Shown: positions 1-10,630 of the stretch, piece by piece
Layout: each line of letters begins with the position of its first letter
Position numbering within the stretch: position 1 is the stretch's first letter
NCBI GenBank assembly: GCA_031763025.1
Contig: JASSKH010000020.1
Span: forward strand, 11,607,547 to 11,671,546
Source of the DNA: Macrocystis pyrifera
Lineage: Eukaryota > Sar > Phaeophyceae > Laminariales > Laminariaceae
Length of the DNA stretch: 64,000 nt
Direction: 5' to 3'
The notes under the pieces: generated by a model
Told to the model about the DNA's origin: nothing
What the model saw: the letters and a program-made list of their open reading frames with translations, nothing else
Databases searched by the model: none
Translations under genes and position numbers: made by a program

Positions 1-905
1 AGATAATTTCGTGCTGGGCAGGCGGTTCCACGACAGGAGGATGGTCTGGAAGCTTTAAAGCTGTCAACGGGGGGAGGGCGCCAGACAGAGTAAATGCTCT
101 TGGCGCTCCCGCCGTGGCGAAACAAACGAAGCATATTAATAGTGACTCTTTGAAGGTCCAAGTGGAGCCCGTGGTACCTATGATACACCCTGAAGAAAAC
201 AAAACAGTTCAGATTTTGGAGGCCATGTGGCAGGCTTTTATAGGCACATTCTTTTTTTTTTTTTTTCCGGATTGTCATGGACATCACACCGCTCGTGGCG
301 CGCGTTTTTTACTTGGTTTTAGTATGTACCTGATTTTGGCTCAAATGGATCAGGTATACCTGATTTTGGCATTTGCCCAAAATAAAAAGTGAGATACGAG
401 CACGTACGTACGTGTCGGATACATCGCCACGGCAACCGAGAAGACCGCATAATTATCCACAAGGAAAATAAAGGATGAGAAAACAACTCGACGTCGAAAA
501 ATCGAAATCGATATCTAAATTAAAAAAGGGCAAATGCCAAAATCAGGTATACCTGATCCGTTTGAGCCAAAATCAGGTACATAATAAAATCAAGTAAAAA
601 ACGCGCGCCACGAGCGGTGTGATGTCCATGACAATCCGGTAAAAAAATAATGCACCTAAAGAACTGAGCGTGCCACATGGCCTCCAAAATCATCTGAATT
701 GTTTTTGTTCTTCAGGGTGTATCATAGGTACCACGGGCTCCACTTGGACCTTCAAAGAGTCACTATTAATATGCTTCGTTTGTTTCGCCACGGCGGGAGC
801 GCCAAGAGTATTTACTCTGTCCGGCGCCCCCCCCCCCGTTGACAGCTTTAAGCTTCCAGACCATCCTCCTGTCGTGGAACCGCCTGCCCGGCACGAAATT
901 ATCTT
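1..905. repeat. Foldback element 1 (long inverted repeat)
   Basis: Bases 1-375 are a near-complete reverse complement of 530-905, with a unique spacer of about 155 bases (376-529). The arms share the GC-rich outer part, the stretch with ATATTAATAGTGACTC, and the inner palindrome AGGTATACCT. Small indels (poly-T and poly-G lengths) and substitutions separate the arms. The left arm begins at the window edge, so the true terminus may lie outside. No transposase is encoded; open frames in the arms are incidental. It is probably a non-autonomous foldback or MITE-like element. Confidence 0.85.
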
Positions 906-1256
906 GCCGTACCAAACCTGAGACCACCTCGACGCGGGGTGGTGCAGACGAAACGCCGAGTGTCCATGGTGCTGTGAAGACTGCTGTGAACATAGAAAAC
1001 AACAGAGTACACAAAACAACTAACTGAAGCACATCGCACACCCCAAAGGAGAAAAAGTGAAACCAGCGTACGCACGTATGCATTTATATACGTACTTTTA
1101 CGTACGACGTACGAGGATAGAATTTATACGTCAATACAGAAGAATTTCAACCGAGAGAGGGCAGACGCAAAAATACGGAGAGAAAACACAGTGTACGTAT
1201 GGCCTCTCTGATTGGTTTAAAGTTGGCCAAAATCAGTTGAAAGCTAGACAGAGTAG

Positions 1257-1410
1257 AAAAAATCAGGTGTACCTTGGCCTTTTCGTGCCAAGATCAGTTA
1301 CAATGTCAGCTCGGCCAATAGCAGGGCTCCTGGTGTGTGTTTTGTACTTGCTTTCAGTATGTAACTGTTTTCGGCACGAAAGTGGCCAGGTATACCTGAT
1401 TTTGGCAAAA
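1257..1410. repeat. Foldback element 2, related to the inner part of element 1
   Basis: 1257-1305 is an imperfect reverse complement of 1351-1410. Both arms contain CAGGT(A/G)TACCT followed by TTTCGTGCC. The AGGTATACCT core also lies in the inner arms of the foldback at 1-905, so the two are probably related. No coding capacity is visible. Confidence 0.6.
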
Positions 1411-1420
1411 CCCCATTAAA

Positions 1421-1627
1421 AAAAGTCATAGATCGGAGATGAAGAAAAATGAAACAACCAAGCAAAAACACACAAAAATACCAATAAAGGAAATAGGGCA
1501 CAGATGCTCGCAGATTGCAGGCTCCCAAGCTACGCGAGGGGTGTAGAATGGAGATAAGAACCAAAAACAAAATAAATATGTTTTGTGCGCTATCTAAAAC
1601 ACCAGGGAAGCATTGTGTGTGTTCGTT
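1421..1627. other. Unassigned A-rich spacer
   Basis: This is AT-rich sequence between the second foldback and the LINE tail. I see no gene or repeat in it. Confidence 0.5.
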
Positions 1628-3010
1628 ACATTCAACCGTTCTTTTTACCCATCGACATCCAGCACAACCAGTGTCTGTGCCGACTCTTCAATCCTATTAA
1701 TAGCAGAGATACAAGTTCTGTGGTCACAAAGCTGTCTGGTACGCCACAGAGATACTACTTTGCCACGTATGTATGCAATACCACCCTCTCGCACGCGAAG
1801 GCCCTCAAAATGACACGTTGCGAGAGCATCGAAACAAACATGCGCAAACAAACGTCGTCTCTTCTTCGCGGGGGGGGTGGCACGGCAGAGCAAGGATCGA
1901 ATACCCAGTCGGGTAATGTTCGAAACGATGGCTGGTGGGGAGAACCCGAGACCTGGCGGACAGTTTCAGACTTGGCATAGATGCATAGTCGAAGAGTTCC
2001 GAGCCACCGAAGGGTCAACGAAACTTGCCCCCTCGGTGTATTGAGTTGAGACCGCGCTGTGGCCCACTGCTGCTGCAAAAAAGGCGGGGAAGTAGTACAG
2101 GGGGACCCTCGAAACAGCCGAACGGTTCATGGTGAGGTGGCACGAGGCTGAGGCTGAGCTGAGTATAGGCAACGCCGGGCATCCGCCGTGTCCAAGGGAA
2201 TGGGGTGAGGGCGGGCAAGAAGAGGAGTGGCAGAAAGAAAGCCGATCAAGAGAATGCGGAGAGGGGGGGGAACAGAGAGAGAGATAGATATATAGGTAGA
2301 TAGATAGGTTGGTGTAGAAGGGAAACTGCAGTGGACGAACGTAGGAAGGATATGGCAGACAGGGTAGCAAGGTACCGGGCAGACTACGAAGTAGAACATG
2401 CCTATACCACTCGTTGCATACTACCAACTGGTGCAGCTGGTTCGAACGTGGTATTCCTTTGTCTTCCTTTTGTTTTTGATTATTTTTGTTTCATTTTATT
2501 TTCTTTCTTCTTGCGCTGACCCTATGTTATTTTCATTTTTCTTATTTCTTCTCCTTTTTTTCCGATTGATAAGCCTTACTTATTGAAGGATTCGTGTGGC
2601 GTGGTGGGTGGATGACGAGCCTGCTTTGCTTGCTTCGTATTGTCTGACGCCGAGGGGCCGGGCATAGTTGACGAGCGCTGGACGGAGGCGGCAGAAAGGG
2701 CAGAAAGGTACTAGGTGGACCAGCAGGGAGACCCTGGCTGTGCTACTCGTACCATAAGCTGCTGCCGCTACCTGGAGGATGCTTTGTGCTTTGTTCGGTT
2801 TGCCAGTTATTTTTCCTTAGTCTTACTCTGTTGACGACGCCTACTATTAGTGGTGTTTTTCTTTTTTTTTTCGTTTTGTTTCCAGTTCGTTCTTTTTAAG
2901 TGTCTGCCAGTACCTCTGCGGGGGGGGGCACTAGAGTTTGTTTTTCATACAATATATATATGTATGTATGTATGTAACTTTTTCTTGTTTCTTTTCGCTT
3001 TCGAATTGTC
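1628..3010 (-). mobile_element. LINE copy with 5' inversion (twin-priming structure)
   Basis: 1628-1777 is the extreme LINE 3' tail in minus orientation (GTCGACATCCAGCAC motif, then ACAAGTTCTGTGGTCACAAAGC). At about 1778 the orientation flips. 1778-3010 is plus-strand LINE sequence: the end of the reverse transcriptase ORF, then its 3' UTR. The plus part stops roughly where the minus part begins in element coordinates, so the two halves are complementary pieces of one element. That is the layout expected from twin-primed reverse transcription. The ORF part has stops and frameshifts and is dead. Confidence 0.7.
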
Positions 3011-3480
3011 TTCTTTGTTTTTGACTTGTTTTGGTTGTCCACTTCCACGAAAAAATGCTTGATATTAATTGGAGAAGCCGAAATGGTGGGGGGGGGGGGC
3101 TGCCCTTGACCGTCCCCCCCCTGCAGGCGTACGCCTTCCTTACCCCTATATAAAATAGCCGGAGGGAAGAGAAAAAGGAGGGGGGTCGCCTCGTCCCTTT
3201 TCGCTTGCTTACGCCTCCCCCCTCCTCCACACAAACGAAACGCGGTCGACCTCCTTACCGGTCGTGCTCCGCTAGTGGAACGCCTCCCCTCACGAGACCG
3301 CGGTTCCTTTCCCCCTTCGTCCGGATATGTGTAAGGACTGTTCGGGCGCTTTGCAGCCTCCCAAGCGGTCCTTACTATACCGGGCGGAGTAGCACCTATA
3401 GTATTTAACCCCATCTCGTCCCTTGTCCTGGCTATCTCTCAAACTCCCCCCCCCCATGCTCCAACACCTCTGATACCCAC
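3011..3480. other. Spacer and probable 3' UTR of the DIRS-like element
   Basis: It contains a run of about 13 G near 3090 and a C-rich tract, then sequence that directly follows the tyrosine recombinase frame on the minus strand. I did not identify the element's terminal repeat here. Confidence 0.35.
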
Positions 3481-4609
3481 ACCGGGTCTTCCATGTTAGC
3501 CCTAACGTACACCCGACGACCATCTCCCTTCTTTCCTAATCACTGCCTCTGGCACTCTTCTCGCGGCCAGTCTGGTTGCCCCCCCTATTCTCCCCGAATG
3601 CAACGCGAATTCTTCCGGAATCAAACTTGCCCCCGCTCCTCTCCCCTCTTCCTTCCACCTCCTCCCTACACTGGCGAGACCCTTCCTCCAGCACTGGGTT
3701 GCCTTCCCCCTGGCCCGACCCTCCAACCGTCCGTTCCTCGATATGACATCAAAGGGGCTTCCTTTGTCAACTCCCCGTCATTGTACATTTCGAAAGCTCC
3801 ACCAATAGCCCCACTGCCCCTCCTTCCTCTCCTCCACCCCGTCCTGATCTTGTCCTGACTAGTACCGCTCCTTTTCTTCCTTGATCTCCTTTCGATCCCC
3901 TGAACACCACCTCTACCTTATTGGCTTCCCGAATGCTACCCTCCGCCAGTTGATCGTTATCTCCGAGAAACGCTACATTCCCCCTCCTTATGCAGTATAC
4001 CTTGTGATACACCCCTCTCTCCTTGGCAAACAATTCTGACGCTCGCAACATAAAAAAATAGGACAGTGTCAAGCCTATCCATAACACCCTCCCCCCTTGC
4101 CCCCATGATGCAGTGCTTCCTTGCATCCCCTTCAGCATCCCCCAAGTCAATGGTCTTCTTACCCTCTGCTGACTACCCGTCTCTACGTGTGCCCTCTTGA
4201 TACCTTGCCTCACCGATCTGATCAATGGGTTACTCATGGGCAACGAAAGCCCCACGAACTGCTCATGGTAGAAATTAATCGCCACTAACTTGCCTACTAC
4301 CGTCGACTCCTTGTTCCCTTTTTTCTGCGCAGCAGTACCCCATGAACTCGACCAACTCCCCCACTAACTCCATCTCCCCCATGTCGTTCTGCAGCCAACA
4401 CCCCTTCCCGACCAACAATCTCCAGCTCACCCACATCCTCCAATTCGCCCCGTAAGTTTTTCGAGACGAAGCTGCAACTCTTTCAAATGCGTACTCTCTC
4501 GCAATATCTCCGAACACACTAGCTGCTCCCCGATCTCAGTCCCTGCACCTGCCAAGCGATTTCGGGACATTCTGCGTTCTGTTTCTCGGGAACCTGTTCC
4601 TCTCGCCAC
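3480..4609 (-). pseudogene. DIRS-like tyrosine recombinase (broken)
   Basis: On the minus strand, consecutive pieces in different frames (4609-4427, 4517-4275, 4285-3767, 3726-3502) together read as a tyrosine recombinase. The N-terminal core-binding domain has SSRKTYGANWRMW. The catalytic domain has box I arginine in FMLRASELF, a likely catalytic lysine in VVFRGSKG, and the HxxR box in HSGRIGGATRLAARR (H codon 3598-3600). The catalytic tyrosine is in VYVRANM (codon 3507-3509) but one frame away from the HxxR box. In DIRS elements this enzyme integrates the circular cDNA without an integrase. The frameshifts make this copy non-functional. Confidence 0.85.
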
Positions 4610-4731
4610 CTAGTCAGACCATCTGCCAACCTGTTATCGACCCCCCGTACGTGCCTTGCCTGAAACACCACCGTCCCCTTGCGTCCAACGCCCCCATCAT
4701 TCTCATCAATGCCCCTAGCCTCGCTTGTTTC

Positions 4732-6200
4732 TTACCCCCCCCCACGACACCTCTTTACCCAGGTTACAGCTGCTTCGTTATCTGCCCTCATCAAAACTGC
4801 CTCCCCCTTCCTACCCGGTCTCTCCCCCCTCACGTCTACCATTACGAACGCCGTCACCCCCATGGCCATGACCTCCAACAGGTTAATAGAAATTAAATCA
4901 CCTACCGCCTGCCCCCCCTTTATCGTACGTTCTGCACCTCTTCTAGCAGGGCGAATCTCCAGTACACCCCCGTTTCCATGCACAACCCCCTATCGCTGTC
5001 AATGAAGCGTCCGAAAACCAGGTTCTACTCGGCCGCTGCTTCACGAAGCTGAAAGACGGTGCTGTTATGCTCTCTCCCCCGTACCCTCCCCCCGTCTCCA
5101 AAAACCATCTCCACCCTCCCACGTCTGCCATGAACTCCCGCGACAACCGCAGAACTCGTCTCGCTTCCTTCTGCTTTCTGAACCTACCCCACGCACCCCC
5201 CCCCCCCCGGCCCGCTCCACCCCATCAAGATGCAGATTAGATAACTGCAGAAGCCGACGGACGAAGTACCGTCCGGGCCGAATTACAAAGGATGCGTGGT
5301 GCAACTTCCCTGCTAACACTAGCACCTCCCTCACCGTTACCGTCTGCCGCCCTGCTGGCCAATCTACCAATCGCGCGCGTATTTCGTCCACTCTCGTTTC
5401 GGGAGGGCAATAGTCATGCTCTCTGTGTCAACATCGTACCTCAACACCTCTTGTTGCGTTGCCCAGCCTGTCACCTTTTTTTTTTCGAAAGTAACGGCTC
5501 CTCCCCTTCTGACCTCTCGCCCATAGCCTGCTCGTGGATTCCCGCTAGCGATCGAGACAAGTCCAAACACCGTGCCCCTTCCGGATCCCACTGAACTTCT
5601 GCTGAGATGGCATCATCCATACAAAAATTAAAAAAGCACAAAAGCTGGGTCGTCCTGCCCTCCCCCGTTCGCTGGCCGCACTACGCACTCTGCCGGCCAC
5701 TGGGCTACTGGACGCCCCGTTGCCTGCGTAACCGCCACGTGCTCTACCGCGCGGTTCCCGCCCTCGAGAACAAAGCGGATGTTCTCGTGGTGTTGCGTTG
5801 CGCATGCTGCATCGCAGTTGATATCACGCCCCCACCACCCCGGACTACCCCTCCACCCAAACTGCAAGCGCAAATCGACGTAAAGGTACTCCCCCCAATA
5901 CATACCCGGGACACCCGCAGTCCCGGAACTTTCTCTGCTTGCTTCTTTGGGAAAAAATCGCCCTGCCCCCCGCCACGTCCGCAACCGCTTTTCCCACACT
6001 GCGTCGCTAAATTTCTGCGCGCTTGAATGGTTTCCGTATGCAAGTTCCTGTGTAAGGTCCCCCCCTGGCCCAACGTCTACCGGTACCCCCACGCGTGCTA
6101 TGTGCCTCAACTTGTCGATTTCCGGGAATTGGTGCTTGTCCCAGAAGAACGCTTGTACGCGCTCTGGGTCCATGTGGGGTGCTGTCAACGAACCCCCCAA
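4732..6200 (-). pseudogene. DIRS-like reverse transcriptase and RNase H (broken, with an internal deletion)
   Basis: The pieces run 6200-5628, 5620-5480, 5391-5065 and 4983-4732, in several frames. FGWRGSPGWWG (5829-5861) is the DIRS-type motif B region. The active-site box reads CMDDA (ATGGATGAT on the complement of 5612-5620), in a different frame from the upstream part. Downstream come SKKK, KLHHASFVIRPGRYFVRRLL and an RNase H-like RADNEAAVTWVKRC. Between FFPK (about 5955) and YWGEYL (about 5900) roughly 100 residues expected in this family are absent, including palm motif A with its catalytic aspartate. With several frameshifts this copy cannot make active enzyme. Confidence 0.8.
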
Positions 6201-6299
6201 CCATTACACAACCCTCCCTACCCCCTCTTCCCCCCCCCGGTTACCCGCGACAAAACTGCCCCAGCCGTCGTAGCAAAACTCGCACTAAGCTTGCCGCCT

Positions 6300-7615
6300 T
6301 CACCGATTTCCCCGACACCTTCCCCAACAACCCCTCTGCAACATCCCAACGCTTCTGATCTTCAACGCGCCGGCCGGATATCGCACCTGTTTCTGACAAA
6401 ACCACCGCGCGCTCCCTCCCCCGAAGCCAAAATGGTCCCTCTGTGCGAAATTCCGCATGTCAATGTTGCTCAGCGCTGCTACCTGCTGTGTCCCTTCCCC
6501 CTTGACGATGAAAGTCCCTATAATCGTACCCAAGGCATCCGCCGAATAAAAGGGTGGGGATTTCCCATCCCCGCGCAGTGATAACCAGACCACTGTTGTA
6601 CGGTTGCTCTTGCGCCACATCGTCTCCGCTACTGATGGCTTGCTTCCCCGCTCCCCGCCTCCCCACCCCCATCCCCCCCCCCCCCCCCCCCCCCCCCAAC
6701 CTTGCAACCCGGACGAGAAATTCGATGCTCCCCCCTCCCCCCACTGCGGCCTGGTGCTGAGTACTGAACTGATGCCGTCCCCCCACCCCGGAGTTACTTC
6801 GTGCTGCGGCTGCCGGTGCAACCTCCGTGCTCCCCTCTCCCACGGACTTGTCTCCTCCCCCGCCCACCCCCGCTGTCCTTCGGGTGCCCCCATCTGCCGC
6901 TGTCGCGACCCCGACACGTCTATTTCCCACTCGCTTACATCCCCGAACCCCCCCCAGGCCTGACTGCTGCTGCTGCTGTAGCCTCATGCTTGGCCGCTGT
7001 TGCTGCTGTCGCGAATTCGGTACTCTCCCGCCTCAACCTATCCCCCCCCCCCCTCCCTCCCTCCCCCCCGCGGTTCCCCTGCCGCATTGCTCTGATGCCC
7101 ACCCTTGCTGCTGCTGCTGCTGCGGCGGCGGCGGGCCTCCCGGGCCCCAGGTCGTGAGCTGATGGATAGCCCGCCTCCCCCCCGCCTCCTGCTGATACGA
7201 ACTCCCTCCCCCCGACCATGGGGGGCCCTGAAACTCGTTTCCGGGAAAACAATTGGTCGTTGCGCTGCGATGGGGCATGTTGCATGGAGTTGGACTGCTC
7301 GCGGTTCCCATACGAGCTGTTCCCCCGCCCCCTACCCGACCGCATGTGAGCTCCTTGGTGTACTGTTTGGCTACCCTCAAAGTGCACGTTCCTACTCGTA
7401 CCCAGGCTACTCAGGGTATTTGCTCGCACTCTACCGTCGTCGTTGTTGCCCGACCCTCCTGCTGAAGACTGATCGTCCTCCGCGTTACCGGCCGCCCCGT
7501 TCCCTTGGGTCGACCCCCGCCTTGGCCCTGGGCCTCCCACAAGATTGTCGTGCTCCTCGTCCTGCTGCTGTATCGCGGTAAGAGATTCCCCCCTCCTGAT
7601 CGTCGACCCTCCCAA
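6300..7615 (-). pseudogene. DIRS-like gag-like region, low complexity
   Basis: This lies upstream (5') of the reverse transcriptase on the minus strand, in the gag position. The longest frame (7615-6935) starts MGGSTIRRGES and is rich in Gly, Arg, Ser, Gln and Asn, with an alanine run encoded by a (CAG/GCC)-type repeat near 7100-7135. Later frames (6987-6460 and 6917-6300) overlap, so at least one frameshift is present. A poly-C/poly-G tract of about 26 bases at 6675-6700 falls inside it. No zinc knuckle is visible. The assignment as gag rests on position and composition. Confidence 0.5.
7105..7137. repeat. CTG/CGG trinucleotide repeat
   Basis: A short GCTGCTGCTG run passes into GGCGGCGGCGG inside the gag-like region. 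Similar CTG runs lie at 6962-6980 and 7001-7010. On the minus strand they encode alanine or glutamine-rich stretches. Confidence 0.7.
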
Positions 7616-7928
7616 CGCACAGGCTCAATGACTGCTGACCACTTGACGACTCCTTGACGTCCCTTCCCCTGTCAAAAAAACAACTACACGACTCCCTGAC
7701 GTCCCTTGCCCGGTTCTATTCAGCTCGTGCAGGGCCTTGCCCGTCAGCTATCTATCCTGGATACTCGCTGCACCGACGACCCCGCTTCACACCGCTCTAC
7801 CGCTGCTTGCTCGTATCTGAACTGCGTTGGTCTTTCTTCATCAAACATCCGGAACTTCTATTATTTTTCATTCTTGCCCCCGTACTAAACATCCCTTGTT
7901 ATTATATGGGAAACCCTCCGAAACCGTC
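7616..7928. other. Unassigned 5' flank of the DIRS-like element
   Basis: This is probably the 5' untranslated part of the DIRS-like element on the minus strand. Two closely similar segments around GACGTCCCTT(C/G)CCC lie near 7655 and 7698. No gene was recognised. Confidence 0.3.
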
Positions 7929-7979
7929 GGCGCGCAATTAAAGTCCGCGTAAGCTGTCCCGTGACGTACAGAATTTGCC
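7929..7979 (+). repeat. 51-bp direct repeat, left copy
   Basis: Identical over 51 bases to 8895-8945 (begins GGCGCGCAATTAAAG, ends CAGAATTTGCC). The pair brackets the RepX repeat. It could be a long target duplication or a split direct repeat of the neighbouring DIRS-like element. Confidence 0.85.
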
Positions 7980-7989
7980 CTCATTCGGC

Positions 7990-8836
7990 AAGTCTAAAAT
8001 AACACGGGGCAGTTGACGCCAGCTATCTTCCAATCAAATGGCTGAAATAACGCGAACGACGGGAGCCATCTTCCAATAAAATCGCTGTATTAACGGGAAC
8101 GACGGGAACCACGTGAAATCACGCCGCACACAAACTAGAAGAAGAAAGACACAGCTCGCAGCTCGCACACCCGCAGTCACGCGACGATTGACCTTCGATC
8201 TCGACATATACTCCACCCATGGTCAACGAACTTGGTACCGGGCAAGGCCAATGAGTGCAAATTATGGCCTGGGAGGTATAATTGGAATCCGTCGTCCAGG
8301 GGGCGAGAGGTTGGCCGCGGCGTCCTATGCTCTTCGTCAGAGCTTTCCAAAAGTTCTGTTTCGTGCCAACGGAGAGGAATCGAGAGTTTTTGTCGTCTAT
8401 TTTCTACATACCAGCTGCCAAATATGTCTTTAGTAGACGCCTGGCCCACCCACGCCACATATCACCGAGCGAGGTGTGAGAACTGTGATACTAGTGTGGG
8501 CCGGAGCCTCTAACCAGCGCACTTCATTCAGAGTTCGTGACGTAATCGTTGGGTTTGTCGATCGATGTCAAACCTGGGAAATTGTCTATTTTTTGCCATC
8601 GGTGAGGGGTAGAGATTTTTTGTCGTCTGTCTTCGACAGACCAGTGCCAAAATGTTTTTTTATCAGACGCCTGGTCAGCCCACGCCACATATCACCGACC
8701 GAGGTGTGAGCACTGTGACACTAGGCTGGGTCGGAGACCTTAACCAGCGCATTCCGTTCAGATTTCATGACGGTGTCGTTGGTTTTGTCGATCCATGTCT
8801 GCCGAGGATTCTCATAAAGGTTGCCTCTAGTCACTG
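7990..8836 (+). mobile_element. RepX, unknown ~840-bp dispersed repeat, copy 1
   Basis: A strongly similar copy lies in opposite orientation at 59494-60320. Similarity starts around AACACGGGGCAG and ends around CTCTAGTCAC. There are no clear terminal inverted repeats and no conserved reading frame. The 3' half is an imperfect tandem dimer with a 230-base period: CGCCACATATCACCGA ends one unit near 8467 and recurs near 8697. The family is not recognised; a non-autonomous transposable element is likely. Confidence 0.75.
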
Positions 8837-8894
8837 GGAATGACTATACATTGCTCCAGTATCTGCCAAAACAGGGGTTTTACATATATTGCGC

Positions 8895-8945
8895 GGCGCG
8901 CAATTAAAGTCCGCGTAAGCTGTCCCGTGACGTACAGAATTTGCC
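8895..8945 (+). repeat. 51-bp direct repeat, right copy
   Basis: Identical to 7929-7979, same orientation, about 915 bases downstream, beyond the right end of RepX copy 1. Confidence 0.85.
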
Positions 8946-9051
8946 GTCTCATTCCTTCACTGGTTTATCTTTTCTACCCGTTACCCTCCAAACACCAGGT
9001 TGCCCCTACGACAACCTTCTCTTTTTCTCTTTGTTTCGTTGAGGTCTCCTA

Positions 9052-9329
9052 GCAATCTGGGAGAAGGGATATTTAGGTTGGTAAGCTGTTCAGATATTTT
9101 GGGTCCTGTTGGAATCAAGGTACGGGCGAAGACCCAACCCAACACCGGACTCTAACCCTAACCCTAACCCTAACCCTGACTCCAAACCGCAGCCAAAACG
9201 GGCCAAAACTGGCCATAAACAAACGCGGCTGCGCCGCTCAAATGCAGACGACGATTCCGAAGTGCAGACCGCGCTTCGTAATTTTCAAGTCAAAAACACC
9301 CCTAAATATCCCTTCTCTCAGATTGCTAA
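9052..9329. mobile_element. MITE-like foldback with about 28-bp terminal inverted repeats
   Basis: GCAATCTGGGAGAAGGGATA at 9052 onward pairs with the reverse complement of 9301-9329 with one or two mismatches. Pairing continues weakly outward. The interior (about 220 bases) includes a short telomere-like run and a C/A-rich stretch. No transposase is encoded. Confidence 0.6.
9152..9178. repeat. Short interstitial telomere-like repeat (CCCTAA)4
   Basis: Four tandem CTAACC units are seen. This motif corresponds to TTAGGG-type telomere DNA. It is short and internal to a foldback, so it is not a chromosome end here. Confidence 0.7.
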
Positions 9330-9336
9330 ACCTACT

Positions 9337-9490
9337 CGTTTCGTTTCGTTTCTCCAAGTCATGGAATGTGTATGTCGTGCCTGTCGTACTTTGTGACCAC
9401 ATCAGAACTTACTTGTATCTCTCTAGGATGAAAGAATCGGCATGGACACTGGTTGTGCTGGATGTCGACGGGTAGAAAGAACGGTTTAAT
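9337..9490 (+). mobile_element. LINE 3' tail fragment (5'-truncated), interrupted by a SINE
   Basis: It reads CATGGAATGTGTATG, then the signature block ending in GGATGTCGACGGGTAGAAAG and AACGGTTTAAT. The SINE starts at 9491 and the LINE tail resumes as ATGTGAAGAA at about 9825, so the SINE inserted into this tail. Confidence 0.75.
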
Positions 9491-9824
9491 GCCGGCGTCC
9501 CCGGTGGCTTGGTAGGTGGTCCGCGTGCCTATCGAGAAATATTTCGTGAGTTCAAATTTCACCGAGTGCATGCTCGTATGGACTTTTTCTTGAGTTAAAA
9601 AAATTATAAGCGAAAAGCACGAGAGAGAGCGGGAGTTAGGTACATTCGATGAAACTAGACGAGCAGTGGGAATGCTGAACCCTATGCGCGACGAAAAATA
9701 CAAGGCACGTACCAGGGGGAAGAAGGGACGACACCTGTGACCACGGCTTGTCCGGAAGATCGTCGAGGGTAAAACCTCCTAAGAGTGGGCTGGAAAGTGA
9801 AAGTGATGATTAAAAAAGAAAAAA
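9491..9824 (+). mobile_element. tRNA-derived SINE, copy 1
   Basis: The head GCCGGCGTCCCCGG is followed by a polymerase III A box (TGGCTTGGTAGG, 9505-9516) and a B-box-like TTCAAATTTCACC. The body ends GGGCTGGAAAGTGAAAGTG and an A-rich tail. About 330 bases long. It sits inside a LINE 3' tail. The B box is more decayed than in the copy at 20355. Confidence 0.8.
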
Positions 9825-9847
9825 TGTGAAGAATGCAACAAGCACAA

Positions 9848-10630
9848 TAGTGGGCAATGCAATGCCATGTCATCATACCGGACGACAGGCACGACATACA
9901 CATTCCATGAACTAGAGAAACGTAACAAAACAAATTAAAAAAAACAAAAAAAAAGAAGCCAAATCGGAAAAGAAACAGGAACAAGAAAAATATATAAGAA
10001 ACACACTGACTGCTGTAACATGTTGTTGTTGTCGTGCCCTCCCTGCAAGGGATGTGAGAGACACTTGAATAGACCGAGCTGGAAAAAAGTACGAAAAAAG
10101 AAGAATACACCACTACTACATGTAAGCAGAGCAAGACTAAGAAGCAAGGGAAAATAGCAGGCAAATCACAGCACAAATCATCCTCCAGGAAGCGGCGGCA
10201 GTAGTTTGTGGTACGAGTAGCATAGCCAGGTTCTCCCTGCTAGTCCGCCTGGTACCTTGCTACCCCGTCTGCCTCCTCCGTTCAGCGTTCGTCAACTATG
10301 CCCGGCCCCTCGGCGACAGACAATACGAAACAACACGCAAAGCAAGCTCGTCATCCACCCACCACGCCACACGACTCCTTCAATAATGCTTATCAATCGA
10401 AGAAACAAGAGAAAGAATGAAAACGAAAATCACAGAGGGTCAGCGCAAGAAATATAAACAAAAAGAAGACAGAGAGCGGAAGACCGCGTTCGAATCAGCT
10501 GCACCAGTTGGCGGCACGATACCGAGTAGTATAGAAATGTTCTACTTGCTAGTCTGCCCGGTACCTTTCTGCCCTTTTTGCCATCTCCCTCCTACTTTCG
10601 TCCAATGCGTTTCGCCTTCTACTCCTGCCG
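9848..10630 (-). mobile_element. LINE 3' UTR fragment (variant B), minus strand
   Basis: This is a purine-rich, A-rich stretch matching, in reverse, the UTR of the LINE copy at 2390-3000 and collinear with 20700-21300. It includes TGCCCGGCCCCTCGGCG and two CTGGTACCTTGCTACC-type blocks. It carries no ORF and lacks the extreme 3' tip. Confidence 0.65.

Noticed and set aside
6027-7162. Several long plus-strand proline-rich open frames (6027-6581, 6604-6963, 6801-7157)
   Set aside because: They are antisense to the DIRS-like gag and reverse transcriptase region and arise from its G-rich minus strand.
9152-9178. Chromosome end
   Set aside because: Only four units, internal to a foldback, with complex sequence on both sides.
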